A stretch of DNA of 64,000 nucleotides from Roseovarius indicus (GCF_008728195.1 NZ_CP031601.1:1-64000), one strand, 5' to 3'; shown: positions 49,384 to 59,071, counted from the first letter of the stretch. Translations and numbers: made by a program. Notes: generated from the letters alone by a model not told the origin.

Positions 49384-49667
49384 GAATTCCAGGACAAATT
49401 ACCGAGATCTCGGATGCGACCCGCAAGCTCGCCATGGTCGACATCTCGGGCGTGAAACGTGAGGTCAACGTGGCCTGCATCGCGGGTGATGACCCGTTGG
49501 AGGACTTGATTGGCACGTGGACCTTGATCCATGTCGGTTTTGCCATGAGCAAGATCAACGAAAAGGAAGCGGCCCTGACACTGGAGGTCCTGCGCGAACT
49601 TGGCGAAGCGCAGGAAGAGATAGAGGCGATGCGGGCCAGTGCGGCCATGCTGTCGGAAGCGTCATGA
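49374..49667 (+). CDS. hypC: Hydrogenase maturation chaperone HypC
   Basis: A 97-residue chaperone beginning MCLGIPGQI; the N-terminal Cys2 binds the iron-ligand unit and the large-subunit precursor together with HypD. Ends in a helical tail. Overlaps hypF and hypD. Confidence 0.95.
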   Translation: MCLGIPGQITEISDATRKLAMVDISGVKREVNVACIAGDDPLEDLIGTWTLIHVGFAMSKINEKEAALTLEVLRELGEAQEEIEAMRASAAMLSEAS

Positions 49668-50803
49668 AATACGCTGATGAATTCCGCGATCCGGTGGCCG
49701 CCAAAGGCGTGCTGGCTGCCATCGAACGCGTGACCAACGAGATCGGAGCGACCAAGGAAAAGCCGGTTCATATCATGGAGATTTGCGGCGGGCATACGCA
49801 CGCGATCTTTCGCTATGGTCTGGACAAGCTGACCCCGCCGGGGCTGGAGTTCATTCACGGCCCCGGCTGCCCGGTTTGCGTCCTTCCGATGAGCCGCGTG
49901 GATGAATGCGTACAGATCGCCGAAGATCCGAATGTGATCTTTACAACCTTTGGCGATGCGATGCGCGTGCCGGGCACCAAGAAATCCCTCATGCAGGCCA
50001 AAGCCGACGGCGCCGATATCCGCATGGTCTATTCGCCGCTGGACGCGTTGGAACTGGCGCGCCGCAACCCCGACCGCGAGGTGGTGTTCTTTGGCCTTGG
50101 GTTCGAGACGACCACGCCTTCGACGGCCCTGTCGATCCTTCAGGCCGATACCGATGGGCTGACGAATTTCACTATCTTCTGCAACCACATCACCGTGCCG
50201 CCGCCGATCAAGGCGTTGCTGGATGACCCTTATATGGTCTTGGATGGTTTCGTGGGCCCGGGCCATGTGTCGATGGTGATCGGCACCGAACCTTACCAGT
50301 TCATCGCGCGCGACTATGGCAAACCCATCGTGGTGGCGGGGTTTGAACCGCTTGATCTGTTGCAATCGGTGCTGATGGTGCTGGAACAAATCCGCGATGG
50401 CCGTGCCGAGGTGGAAAACCAATATGCGCGGATCGTGCCCAACGAGGGCAACCCGGTATCCATCGCCGCCTGCGAGCAGGTCTATGAGCCGCGCCCAACC
50501 TTTGAATGGCGCGGTCTGGGTGAGATTGATGAAAGCGGATTGCGCATTCGCGACCGGTACAAGGCATACGATGCCGAGGTGAAATTCAACATCGGCTACG
50601 GCCGCAACACATCGTTCACAGAAGAACAGGAAGGTTGCGCCTGCGGCGACGTCATGACCGGGCGGATCAAGCCCCACGCGTGTCCGCAATTCGGCAAGGG
50701 CTGCACGCCCGAGATGCCGCTGGGGGCCCTGATGGTCAGCTCGGAAGGGGCCTGCGCGGCCTATTACCAATATGGCGGCCTTGATCTGGAGCCGGTAGAA
50801 TGA
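49664..50803 (+). CDS. hypD: Iron-sulfur maturation protein HypD
   Basis: A 379-residue protein that builds the Fe(CN)2CO unit with HypC. Signature parts: EICGGHTHAIFRYG, HGPGCPVCVLP, and the C-terminal Cys set of its [4Fe-4S] cluster (CACGDVMTG, HACPQFGKGCTP, GACAAYY). Start overlaps hypC stop by 4 bases and its stop overlaps hypE. Confidence 0.95.
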   Translation: MKYADEFRDPVAAKGVLAAIERVTNEIGATKEKPVHIMEICGGHTHAIFRYGLDKLTPPGLEFIHGPGCPVCVLPMSRVDECVQIAEDPNVIFTTFGDAMRVPGTKKSLMQAKADGADIRMVYSPLDALELARRNPDREVVFFGLGFETTTPSTALSILQADTDGLTNFTIFCNHITVPPPIKALLDDPYMVLDGFVGPGHVSMVIGTEPYQFIARDYGKPIVVAGFEPLDLLQSVLMVLEQIRDGRAEVENQYARIVPNEGNPVSIAACEQVYEPRPTFEWRGLGEIDESGLRIRDRYKAYDAEVKFNIGYGRNTSFTEEQEGCACGDVMTGRIKPHACPQFGKGCTPEMPLGALMVSSEGACAAYYQYGGLDLEPVE

Positions 50804-51846
50804 ACGCGATGGACCGCCAGCCCAGACGCGTCGTTGCCGACAAGGTGACGATGGCCCATGGCGGGGGCGGCAAGGCGATGCGCGACCTGATCGAGGATGT
50901 GTTCACATCGGTCTTCTGTCCGCCCGGCATGGAAGATCAAGCGCGGCTGATGGATGATGCGCTCACCGTACCCGGAGCGCGGCTGGCCTTTACGACGGAC
51001 GGGTTCGTGGTGTCCCCGATGGAATTTCCCGGTGGCGATATCGGTAAGATCGCTGTCTGCGGCACTGTGAACGATCTGGCTGTTGGCGGGGCGAAACCGC
51101 TGTGGCTGTCAGCGGCCTTTGTCATCGAAGAAGGTGTCGAGATTTCGACGCTGCGCCGGATCGCGGCGTCGATGCAAAATGCCGCCGATGATGCGGGCGT
51201 TGCCATTGTGACGGGTGACACAAAGGTCGTCGGCAAAGGATCAGGCGATGGAGTTTTTATCACCACATCCGGCATCGGCGTGATCGCGCCGGGCCGCGAC
51301 CTGTTGGCCGAAACCGTGCAGCCCGGTGATGTTGCCATCGTCAACGGCGTGCTTGGTGATCACGGTGCGGCCATCCTTGCCGCGCGCGGCGATATGGCGC
51401 TGAGCACCGAAATCCCGTCGGACTGCCAACCGCTCAATCATCTGATGGAGGCAATATTGTCTGCTGCCCCCGGCACGCGGGTTGCAAGAGATGCGACACG
51501 CGGCGGGCTGGCCTCGGCCCTGAATGAAATCGCCGATGCTGCCGGTGTCGGCGTTGAAATCGGCGAAGACGTTCTGCCTTTGCGCACCGAAGTCAAAGGC
51601 GTTTGCGAGATTTTGGGGCTGGATCCACTCTATCTGGCCAATGAAGGTACATTGGTGATCTTCGTTCCCGAGGATCAGGCCGACGCGGCGTTGTCCGCGA
51701 TGCACGCCACCGATGCGGGCCGCGAGGCCGTGATCATCGGCAAGGCCACCACCCAGCATCCCCGAACGGTGGTGATGAAAACTGTCTTTGGCGGTCTGCG
51801 CATTGTCGACATGCTGGTCGGTGAACAACTTCCGAGGATTTGCTAA
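50800..51846 (+). CDS. hypE: Carbamoyl dehydratase HypE
   Basis: A 348-residue AIR-synthetase-like ATPase that dehydrates the carbamoyl group on its own C-terminal Cys; the protein ends in the expected PRIC. N-terminal MAHGGGGKAMRDLIED and VTGDTKVVGKG motifs are present. Overlaps hypD and shares its last base with the next start. Confidence 0.96.
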   Translation: MNAMDRQPRRVVADKVTMAHGGGGKAMRDLIEDVFTSVFCPPGMEDQARLMDDALTVPGARLAFTTDGFVVSPMEFPGGDIGKIAVCGTVNDLAVGGAKPLWLSAAFVIEEGVEISTLRRIAASMQNAADDAGVAIVTGDTKVVGKGSGDGVFITTSGIGVIAPGRDLLAETVQPGDVAIVNGVLGDHGAAILAARGDMALSTEIPSDCQPLNHLMEAILSAAPGTRVARDATRGGLASALNEIADAAGVGVEIGEDVLPLRTEVKGVCEILGLDPLYLANEGTLVIFVPEDQADAALSAMHATDAGREAVIIGKATTQHPRTVVMKTVFGGLRIVDMLVGEQLPRIC

Positions 51847-52598
51847 TGGCCTTACTGGAAAATCTTACATTTCTTGATGCGTCGTCATCGTCTGGGTTCC
51901 TGGTTTTGGGTCTTCTGTTTGGCATGGTTCACGCCCTCGAAGCAGATCATTTGGCTGCGATCATTACGCTTAGCAGGGGCGGAAAAAACAAGCTCCTGCT
52001 GCGAGGCGCCGTCTGGGGCCTGGGTCACACGGCGACGTTGCTGATCATGTCCATTGGCGTGATTGTGTTCAGCCTCGTTCTCAATGAGCAGCGCGCGGCA
52101 ACGTTCGAATTTGCTGTTGGCGTCATGCTGGTTTTTCTCGGAGCACAGGTCGTGCACAGGTTTCGCAAGGACAGGCTGCACTATCACGTCCATCAACATG
52201 AGGGACAGGGGTATCACATGCACGTGCACAGTCACGCGTCCGATGTGGCCGACCATTCCAAAAGCTCGCATGCCCACGTACACGCCGAGCGATTTCCCCT
52301 GAAAGCCTTTTTCATTGGTCTGCTGCACGGCGCGGCCGGATCGTCCGGGCTCATCGTGCTGGCGGTCTCCAAAACTGGCGACCCCTGGCTGGCTGTCGGA
52401 TATGTCGGTCTGGTCGGCCTTGGGTCCGTTCTTGGCATGGCGGCCATGTCCGTTGTTGTCGGTTGGCCGGTGCTCCAGGCGCCGAAAATCGCAAAAGGCC
52501 TTCATACCGCCGTGCAGATGTCCATTGCTGCGGTCGTTGTCGCCATCGGCCTGTCAATCATGTGGGAAACCGGACCAGTGGCCTGGGGGACTGGTTGA
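51846..52598 (+). CDS. HX4DH nickel permease (NiCoT/UreH-like)
   Basis: A 250-residue membrane protein with six or so helices. The nickel motif HALEADH (His-x4-Asp-His) lies in the first helix region, and a His-rich cytoplasmic or loop segment (about 115-150, HYHVHQHEGQGYHMHVHSH) can bind metal. It is set between hypE and hypA and should supply nickel for the active site. The exact subfamily (NiCoT, UreH or HupE-like) is not certain. Confidence 0.8.
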   Translation: MALLENLTFLDASSSSGFLVLGLLFGMVHALEADHLAAIITLSRGGKNKLLLRGAVWGLGHTATLLIMSIGVIVFSLVLNEQRAATFEFAVGVMLVFLGAQVVHRFRKDRLHYHVHQHEGQGYHMHVHSHASDVADHSKSSHAHVHAERFPLKAFFIGLLHGAAGSSGLIVLAVSKTGDPWLAVGYVGLVGLGSVLGMAAMSVVVGWPVLQAPKIAKGLHTAVQMSIAAVVVAIGLSIMWETGPVAWGTG

Positions 52599-52840
52599 TG
52601 CACGAGCTTGGACTGGCCCGCAGCATTGCGGGTATCGCAGAAGAAAACGCCAAAGGGCGAAGGCTCAAGGAAGTCCGCGTGGCGATCGGCCCACAGGCCT
52701 GTGTGGAACGCGGCGCACTGACCTTTTGCTGGGATCTGGTGACCGAAAGTACCGCTATTTCCGGGGTGTCCTTGGGATTTATCGATGCGGACAACGACAC
52801 ATTCGTCGTACGCGAAATAGAATTTATGGAGGAAGCATAA
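52598..52840 (+). CDS. hypA: HypA-like nickel chaperone lacking the zinc domain
   Basis: An 80-residue HypA: the nickel-binding start MHEL and the body (RLKEVRVAIGPQACVERGALTFCWDLVTE) align with ordinary HypA of about 113 residues. The segment with two CxxC pairs is absent: the chain passes from VSLGFIDADNDT straight into the final strand FVVREIEFMEEA (VKELE-like in normal HypA). The zinc domain therefore looks cleanly deleted, not truncated from one end. A stand-alone ribbon with matching spacing is encoded at 38832. The gene overlaps the permease and hypB. Confidence 0.85.
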   Translation: MHELGLARSIAGIAEENAKGRRLKEVRVAIGPQACVERGALTFCWDLVTESTAISGVSLGFIDADNDTFVVREIEFMEEA

Positions 52841-53670
52841 TGTGTGGAGTATGCGGCTGCGCCGACCCTGCAAACGAGGTTTCGATGACCGATTCTCAAA
52901 CCGGCGTCAAAGTCCTGTTGCGGGACGATCATGCGCATGACCACGGACATGATCATGATCACGCGCATTCTCATGACGACCATCACCACGGTCATGATGA
53001 GCCGCATGTCCATGGCCCGGGCGGCGAGATCATTTCCCTGGAAACTGCAATTCTCGGCAAAAACAACGAAATCGCGACCCGCAACCGCGGCTGGTTCGAA
53101 GGGCGCGGCGTCATCGCCCTGAATATCGTCTCCTCGCCCGGATCCGGTAAGACTACGCTGCTTGAAGAGACGATCAAGCGCATGAAGGACAAAGCCGATA
53201 TCGCGGTCATCGAAGGTGATCAGATGACGTCGAATGACGCCGATCGTATCCGCGATGCAGGCGCCCGTGCCGTCCAGATCAACACCGGTGCCGGGTGCCA
53301 TCTCGAAGCGGATATGATTGCCTTCGCCGTACAATCTTTGGATCCCCAAACCGGGTCAATCCTGATGATCGAGAATGTGGGAAATCTGGTGTGTCCGGCC
53401 ATGTTCGATCTGGGCGAAAAGATGAAAATCGCTGTGATTTCAACGACGGAAGGCGAAGACAAGCCGACCAAATACCCACATATGTTCCGCGCCGTGGAAT
53501 GGGTCGTCATCAACAAAATGGATCTGGCTCCGCATGTGGATTTCGATGAAGAAGCCTGTCGGCAAAACATATTGGAGGTCAATCCGGGAGTGAAAATCTT
53601 CTGCCTGTCGGCCCGAACGGGGGATGGCATGGATGCATGGTGTTCGAGCCTGGCCGAATTGAAAGCCTGA
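52840..53670 (+). CDS. hypB: Nickel GTPase HypB
   Basis: A 276-residue GTPase that loads nickel with HypA. N-terminal CGVCGC metal site, a His-rich store (about 28-60, HDHGHDHDHAHSHDDHHHGH), P-loop SSPGSGKTT, EGDQMTSNDADR, metal-bridging INTGAGCHLEADM and the guanine motif NKMDL. Complete; it closes the hydrogenase operon. Confidence 0.95.
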   Translation: MCGVCGCADPANEVSMTDSQTGVKVLLRDDHAHDHGHDHDHAHSHDDHHHGHDEPHVHGPGGEIISLETAILGKNNEIATRNRGWFEGRGVIALNIVSSPGSGKTTLLEETIKRMKDKADIAVIEGDQMTSNDADRIRDAGARAVQINTGAGCHLEADMIAFAVQSLDPQTGSILMIENVGNLVCPAMFDLGEKMKIAVISTTEGEDKPTKYPHMFRAVEWVVINKMDLAPHVDFDEEACRQNILEVNPGVKIFCLSARTGDGMDAWCSSLAELKA

Positions 53671-54220
53671 AATTGAACGGATTGGTGAGTTACCTCTCCT
53701 GTCAAGTCACTGCTGTGAGACCCTCATCCATATCGTGAGTGCAGCGCACCAATCCGTGTAAAAAAAAGATCACCACCCAGCCGCAGATGGACTATCGAAT
53801 TGCGACCCCTCCACCTGCCGGATTATTTGCGTGCCTAGAGCGCCAATTTAGGGTGTGTACCTGCGCGCTGTTGAAAGCATTTAGCTGCTCCAATTTTGCA
53901 GCGGTCTGAACGGTCTTTGGTACGGCGAGCCATGAATTCGCCCCCGGCTTCTTGCAGCGACCAGAATGAGTGACCGGTTCTCCCGCTGCACTGCGGCACA
54001 AGCATTTTTGCTCGTGCAACATTTTTCACGCTGCGAGCGCGCGCAGCGAAAACTAAAGACTTCTGCAATGGGCTCGTTTGAGACCTTCGCGGCATCCCGC
54101 CTTAACGTCGGCAATGGCGTGAAAGGGCGTCTGTGCGCAGATGTTTTGGTCATCCCCATAATGTAGAGATCTCAAGAGTCTTATCGTCCGGGAAGTTTTG
54201 CTGTAACGTTCGATCGTCGC
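53671..54220. other. Gene-free stretch after hypB
   Basis: No convincing gene. An 11-bp inverted repeat (53677-53687 and 53747-53757, 59 bases apart) lies just after hypB and is followed by eight A; it could be part of a terminator or a remnant element end. Remaining frames on both strands are short, low-complexity and unlike known families. Confidence 0.5.
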
Positions 54221-54538
54221 GTGAACGGGGACTCTGAGTTGAAACAACCTTCAGATCGTAAACAGGCCTGCGACAAAGTCGATCTGTCCAAGGTCCATTC
54301 CTCCGACAGCCGATCTCGGGTCGCTCTGAGTGTTGCCGATATGCCTAGAGACCTAGGCGAGCTGCTGGATAGGGGCTTGAGGACCATTTCCGTGACCGCT
54401 GACATGAAATCTCATTATGCCTGGTTTCGGTCCAAGGTGGAGGAGGCGCTGAATGACCAGCAGGCCGCGACACCTCATTCCAACGTAATGAATCTTGTGC
54501 AGGCGGTGATTGATGAGAAGCGCCGCCAACAGTCTTGA
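54221..54538 (+). CDS. Antitoxin-like small protein without a partner
   Basis: A 105-residue protein from a GTG start. The last 45 residues (HYAWFRSKVEEALNDQQAATPHSNVMNLVQAVIDEKRR) resemble the C-terminal part of ParD/stability-determinant antitoxins, which normally read WFRxKVxEAL-DP-PxIPHxxVM. No toxin gene follows within 270 bp. The N-terminal half is unlike those antitoxins. It may be an orphan or a relic. Confidence 0.45.
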   Translation: MNGDSELKQPSDRKQACDKVDLSKVHSSDSRSRVALSVADMPRDLGELLDRGLRTISVTADMKSHYAWFRSKVEEALNDQQAATPHSNVMNLVQAVIDEKRRQQS

Positions 54539-54808
54539 ACAGTGCGTTCTGGTCTTACCTGGTACCTTCGTGCGTTTCGGGGTGTTTTGGTGGGTTGCCG
54601 CCGCTTCTTCTGTCAAAAAAAGTGTTTGCCGATCGGCTGCGTGACTTAGCCTTTGATTCGGACAAGGGCGGGTCGCGCTCGTAATCTGAAATTCTGCACT
54701 CACTCTCGTTGCCCAACCTCCGTCATAGCTTTCGGCGGAAACCCCAAAAAGTGTAGAGCGGGCTTTTTGTCCTTTGGAACTCAGACCCTGATCCAAAGGA
54801 AAATCCCC

Positions 54809-57800
54809 ATGTCCAAACCCAGAACGGCCAACCCGGCTCTCGCAATCTCCGAAGCCGATCTCGCCTCTGCGCTAGCGCTTATCGGCACAGAGATCCACCA
54901 CCAACCCCTGCGCAGCTCAGCGCTCGCGCGCGTCATGCGCGAGACGTTTCATGGCAGCGATGCCGGCGGTGCCTGGGACTGGCGTATGGCATATGACCTG
55001 ATGCAGGCCGCGGCTGTCCAGGTGCTGCTGCGTGGGGACGGCGTGGCAGGTGATGTCGCCGCTGCAAGGCTGCTTGCCTCGCGGCTGCTGACGGAAACGC
55101 GCCGGTCAGAGCAGCAGATCCGGCTGCAGCAGTTTTCCACTCCGCTGACTTTCGCGGCGCTGGTCTTGCGGGCGGCGGCGATCCGCAAGGGCGAGACCGT
55201 GTTGGAGCCCTCGGCTGGCACCGGTGCCCTGGCCGCTTTCGCCGCCCGGGCCGGTGCCACGCTTTTGCTCAATGACATCGACCCCTTTCGCCAGCGTCTC
55301 CTGCGCGCGGTTTTCGGCGGCGAGGTCACAGGCCATGACGGCGAGCATATCGATGATCTGCTGCAGACCCCGGTTCTACCCGACGTCGTGGTGATGAACC
55401 CGCCCTTCGCTTCCTCGGTCGACCGCTCCCGGGACAGGCACATCGCTGCCAAACATCTTATCGCGGCTGCAAAGCGCCTGGCACCAGGTGGGCGGCTGGT
55501 GGCGATCATGCCGCCGGGATTCACACCCGAACGCGATGCCGCGCATTGGTCACGCGCCTGCGGTCTCCTGACGCCGCGCTTGGCGTTGACGATGCCGGGG
55601 CAGGTCTACCGCAAGCTCGGCACATCTGTCGAAACCCAGCTGATGGTCTTCGACAAGGTGCAGGAGGACGGCGAAATGATCCGCGTCCCTGTGCGGGATC
55701 TGGATGAAGCCTTGGCATATGTCGATGCCGTGGCCGCAACACGGACCGAGATGCGCCCGGCCCAACGGGTTGAAGCGATCCCTCACGGGCGGCCGGTTCG
55801 TCCAGTAGCTGCCCCACGCAAGACCGCCGGTGCGCCTTTCGCCGCCTCCAAACCCCGCGCCAATGCTGCCATCCCGCTCAGCTTCACAAGCTTCGATGTC
55901 CCGCGCGACAACACGCCTGTCTCGGACATCTATGCGCGCTACCGTCCGCAGCGGATCGAGATCGCGGGTGCGCAGGAACATCCCACGCCGCTGGTCGAGA
56001 GCATCGCCATGGCCTCTGTCGCGCCGCCGGTGCCCTCAGGCGCGGCCAGTGCGGAATTGCGCCTGCCTGCACGGTTGATCGAGGAGGGAGATCTCTCCGA
56101 GGCGCAGCTCGAGACCATCATCATGGCACATGATGCCCATGGGCGTGATCTGCCCGGTCGGTTTACCATCGATGAGGACCAGACCAAGCTGACGCGCGCC
56201 GATGATGACCCGAATGCACGTGCCTATCGCCTTGGCTATTTCCTCGGCGACGGCACCGGTTGCGGCAAGGGGCGCGAATGCGCGGGCCTCATCCTTGTCA
56301 ACTGGCTGGCCGGGCGCAGAAAGGCGATCTGGGTCTCCAAATCCGCCACGCTTATCGAGGACGCGATCCGCGACTGGACCGATCTCGGCGGCTCGCCAGC
56401 CGACATCCAGCCGCTCTCCAAATGGAAACCGGACCAGCCGATCCCGATGGCCGATGGTATCCTTTTTGTCACCTACGCCACGCTGCGGTCCGCGGGCAAA
56501 TGCGGTACCACGCGACTGAGCCAGACCCTCGACTGGATGGGCGCAGATTTTGAAGGCGTCCTCGCTTTTGATGAGGCCCATGCCATGCAGAACGCGGCCG
56601 GGTCCGAGCAGGGCAGGGGGGTCAAACCCTCCCAGCAGGGCCTTGCTGGCCTGCGGCTGCAACTGGCAGCACCCCGCGCTCGCGTCTTCTATATCTCGGC
56701 CACGGGCGCCACGAGCGTGCACAACCTGGCCTATGCCGCGCGTCTCGGTCTCTGGGGGCAAGGCCCCGAATACCCTTTCCCGAGCCGCGAGAGCTTTGTG
56801 TCGGCGATGGAAGCCGGCGGTGTCGCCGCCATGGAGGTGGTCGCGCGCGATCTAAAGACGCTCGGGCTTTACACAGCGCGTGCCCTCAGCTTCGACGGTG
56901 TTGAATACGATGTGCTGGAACACGCGCTGACCCCGGCCCAGATCGAGGTCTATGACGCCTACGCCGGAGCGTTTCGCACCATCCACCACAATCTCGAAGC
57001 CGCGCTGATAGCGACCGGCGTCAACGACTCCTCGGGAGAGACCAATGCCTCGGCCGCACGCGCCTCGGCCAAGTCCCGCTTCGAAAGCACGAAACAGCGC
57101 TTCTTCAACCATCTCCTGTTGGGCATGAAGGCTCCAAGCATCATCCGCGCCATCGAGGACGATCTGGCGGCGGGCAAGGCTTGCGTCATCCAGGTGGTCT
57201 CGACGGGCGAGAGTCTGCTGAAACGCCGGCTTGAGACGATGGACCCCGAGGATGAACTCGTCGAGGGCGCGCTAACGCCGCGCGATTACGTACTGGGCTA
57301 CCTCGAACAGGCCTTCCCGATCCACGCGCAAAAGCTCGTGGAGATTGACGGCAACATGGTCGCGGAACCTTTACGGGATGAGACCGGGGCGCTCGTTGTC
57401 TCGCGCGAGGCGCTCGCCCTGCGCGATGCGGCCATGATGGAGTTGATGACGCTCGCCCCGATCCCCTCGGCGCTCGATCAGATCCTCTGGGCCTTTGGCG
57501 ACGAGGCCGTCGCTGAAGTCACTGGGCGATCTATCCGCCCTTTGAAGGCCGAGGACGGTCATCTCTTCATCGAAAAGCGCGCCGCCAGCAGCAATTCGTC
57601 GGAGACCCAAGCCTTCATGGATGGCGAGAAGGATATCCTGATTTTCTCCGATGCGGGCGGCACGGGCCGGTCCTATCACGCGGCGCAAACGGCGAAGAAC
57701 CAGAAACGGCGGCGGCACTATCTTCTGGAGCCCGGCTGGCGCGCGGATGCGGCCATCCAGGGGTTGGGCCGCACCCATCGCTCGGCTCAGGTCAGCGCGC

Positions 57801-59071
57801 CCTTCTTCCGCGTCTGCACCTCGGATGTGCATGGCGAAAAACGCTTCACCTCGACTATAGCCAAGCGCCTCGACCAGCTAGGGGCCTTGACCAAGGGTCA
57901 GCGCGAGACCGGCTCGCAAGGCATGTTCCGCGAGGAGGACAATCTCGAAAGCCCGATCGCGCGGGCCGCACTACGTGGGTATTTCGCCGATCTTGCCGCC
58001 GGGCGCGCTGAGGCGATGAGCTACAAGAGCTTCACCGACTGGACAGCCCTGCGGCTGATCGACAAGGACGGGGTGCTGCTCGAGGAGTTGCCGCCGATCC
58101 AGCGGTTTCTGAACCGGGTTCTGGCCCTGCCCATCCACATGCAGAACGCGCTCTTTGCCGAGTTCATGCGCCGGATTGCCGATCAGACTGAACGGGCGCG
58201 CGCGGCAGGCACGCTCGATCTCGGCGTGGAAACCCTGCGCGGCGAAAAGATCGAGCAGGTCTCCACAGAGGATCTCTGGACCTGCCCGAAATCCGGCGCC
58301 GTGACGCGGATCATCGGGCTCGAGGTGACGGACCCGGTCCATGTCTTGGGCGCTGAAGAGGCCATATCGCGCAATCCGGACAAGCTGCCGATGGTCAATC
58401 GCGCCTCCGGTCGCGCGGCGCTCATCTCGGCACGCCCGATGCAGATGTATGACGAAGACATCGTCACGCTGATGCGCAAGGTTGTGCGGCCAAACGGGTC
58501 GAGCTACCTGGAGGAGGCGCGGTTCACGTCTTCGGCCTGGGAAGACATCGAAAGGCCCGAGTTTGCAAAGCTTTGGGATGCCGAGGCTGCATCCCTGCCA
58601 AAAACCACCACAACCAAGCTCTACCTGCTGACCGGGCTCTTATTGCCGATCTGGAAGGACATTCCGACCACCAATGAACGCATCTACCGGGTCACGCCTG
58701 ACGGGGCGACGGCGATGATCGGGCGCACGCTGAGCGAGGAAGGGGCGGCAGCGCTGCGCGCCCGCTTCCTCGTGTCCAACCCGCAAACAGCGCAGGAGAT
58801 GCTGACCGCCGCCCTCGGCACCACCGCGCCTGTCGATCTGGGCCGGGGTCTCACCCTGACCCGTCGCCGTGTCGCAGGCGAGATGCGCCTTGAGTTGTGC
58901 GGCGTGGACAGGGGCATGATTGATGGCCTCAAGGCAATGGGGTGTTTCACCGAGATCATTGCCTTCCAGCTACGGGTGTTCCTGCCGCATGGGGACGGGA
59001 TCGACACGGGAAGCATTCTGGCCCGGATCGTGGGGCAGGAAGCCAGCATGACGTCAGAACAAGCCGCCTGA
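54809..59071 (+). CDS. N6-adenine methylase / strawberry-notch helicase fusion
   Basis: A 1420-residue protein. The N-terminal third is an AdoMet-dependent methyltransferase-like domain (VLEPSAGTGALAAFAARAGA; catalytic motif NPPF at 197-200). The middle and C-terminal parts form a strawberry-notch-type SF2 helicase: P-loop GDGTGCGKG (480-488), FDEAH (DEAH at 588-591), ISATGATS, and GLGRTHRSAQ (motif VI). Such giant fusions are widespread on alphaproteobacterial plasmids and conjugative elements; activities proposed include DNA modification of the transferred plasmid, but none is proven to my knowledge. Start at 54809 follows AAAGGAAAATCCCC. Confidence 0.88.
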   Translation: MSKPRTANPALAISEADLASALALIGTEIHHQPLRSSALARVMRETFHGSDAGGAWDWRMAYDLMQAAAVQVLLRGDGVAGDVAAARLLASRLLTETRRSEQQIRLQQFSTPLTFAALVLRAAAIRKGETVLEPSAGTGALAAFAARAGATLLLNDIDPFRQRLLRAVFGGEVTGHDGEHIDDLLQTPVLPDVVVMNPPFASSVDRSRDRHIAAKHLIAAAKRLAPGGRLVAIMPPGFTPERDAAHWSRACGLLTPRLALTMPGQVYRKLGTSVETQLMVFDKVQEDGEMIRVPVRDLDEALAYVDAVAATRTEMRPAQRVEAIPHGRPVRPVAAPRKTAGAPFAASKPRANAAIPLSFTSFDVPRDNTPVSDIYARYRPQRIEIAGAQEHPTPLVESIAMASVAPPVPSGAASAELRLPARLIEEGDLSEAQLETIIMAHDAHGRDLPGRFTIDEDQTKLTRADDDPNARAYRLGYFLGDGTGCGKGRECAGLILVNWLAGRRKAIWVSKSATLIEDAIRDWTDLGGSPADIQPLSKWKPDQPIPMADGILFVTYATLRSAGKCGTTRLSQTLDWMGADFEGVLAFDEAHAMQNAAGSEQGRGVKPSQQGLAGLRLQLAAPRARVFYISATGATSVHNLAYAARLGLWGQGPEYPFPSRESFVSAMEAGGVAAMEVVARDLKTLGLYTARALSFDGVEYDVLEHALTPAQIEVYDAYAGAFRTIHHNLEAALIATGVNDSSGETNASAARASAKSRFESTKQRFFNHLLLGMKAPSIIRAIEDDLAAGKACVIQVVSTGESLLKRRLETMDPEDELVEGALTPRDYVLGYLEQAFPIHAQKLVEIDGNMVAEPLRDETGALVVSREALALRDAAMMELMTLAPIPSALDQILWAFGDEAVAEVTGRSIRPLKAEDGHLFIEKRAASSNSSETQAFMDGEKDILIFSDAGGTGRSYHAAQTAKNQKRRRHYLLEPGWRADAAIQGLGRTHRSAQVSAPFFRVCTSDVHGEKRFTSTIAKRLDQLGALTKGQRETGSQGMFREEDNLESPIARAALRGYFADLAAGRAEAMSYKSFTDWTALRLIDKDGVLLEELPPIQRFLNRVLALPIHMQNALFAEFMRRIADQTERARAAGTLDLGVETLRGEKIEQVSTEDLWTCPKSGAVTRIIGLEVTDPVHVLGAEEAISRNPDKLPMVNRASGRAALISARPMQMYDEDIVTLMRKVVRPNGSSYLEEARFTSSAWEDIERPEFAKLWDAEAASLPKTTTTKLYLLTGLLLPIWKDIPTTNERIYRVTPDGATAMIGRTLSEEGAAALRARFLVSNPQTAQEMLTAALGTTAPVDLGRGLTLTRRRVAGEMRLELCGVDRGMIDGLKAMGCFTEIIAFQLRVFLPHGDGIDTGSILARIVGQEASMTSEQAA

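Noticed and set aside
48833..50770. A 645-residue minus-strand frame opposite hypF, hypC and hypD
   Set aside because: The plus-strand hyp genes are unmistakable and the antisense product has no recognisable domain.
53881..54159. Short frames on both strands between hypB and the antitoxin-like gene
   Set aside because: Arg/Ser/Cys-rich, no plausible ribosome-binding site and no family; treated as non-coding.
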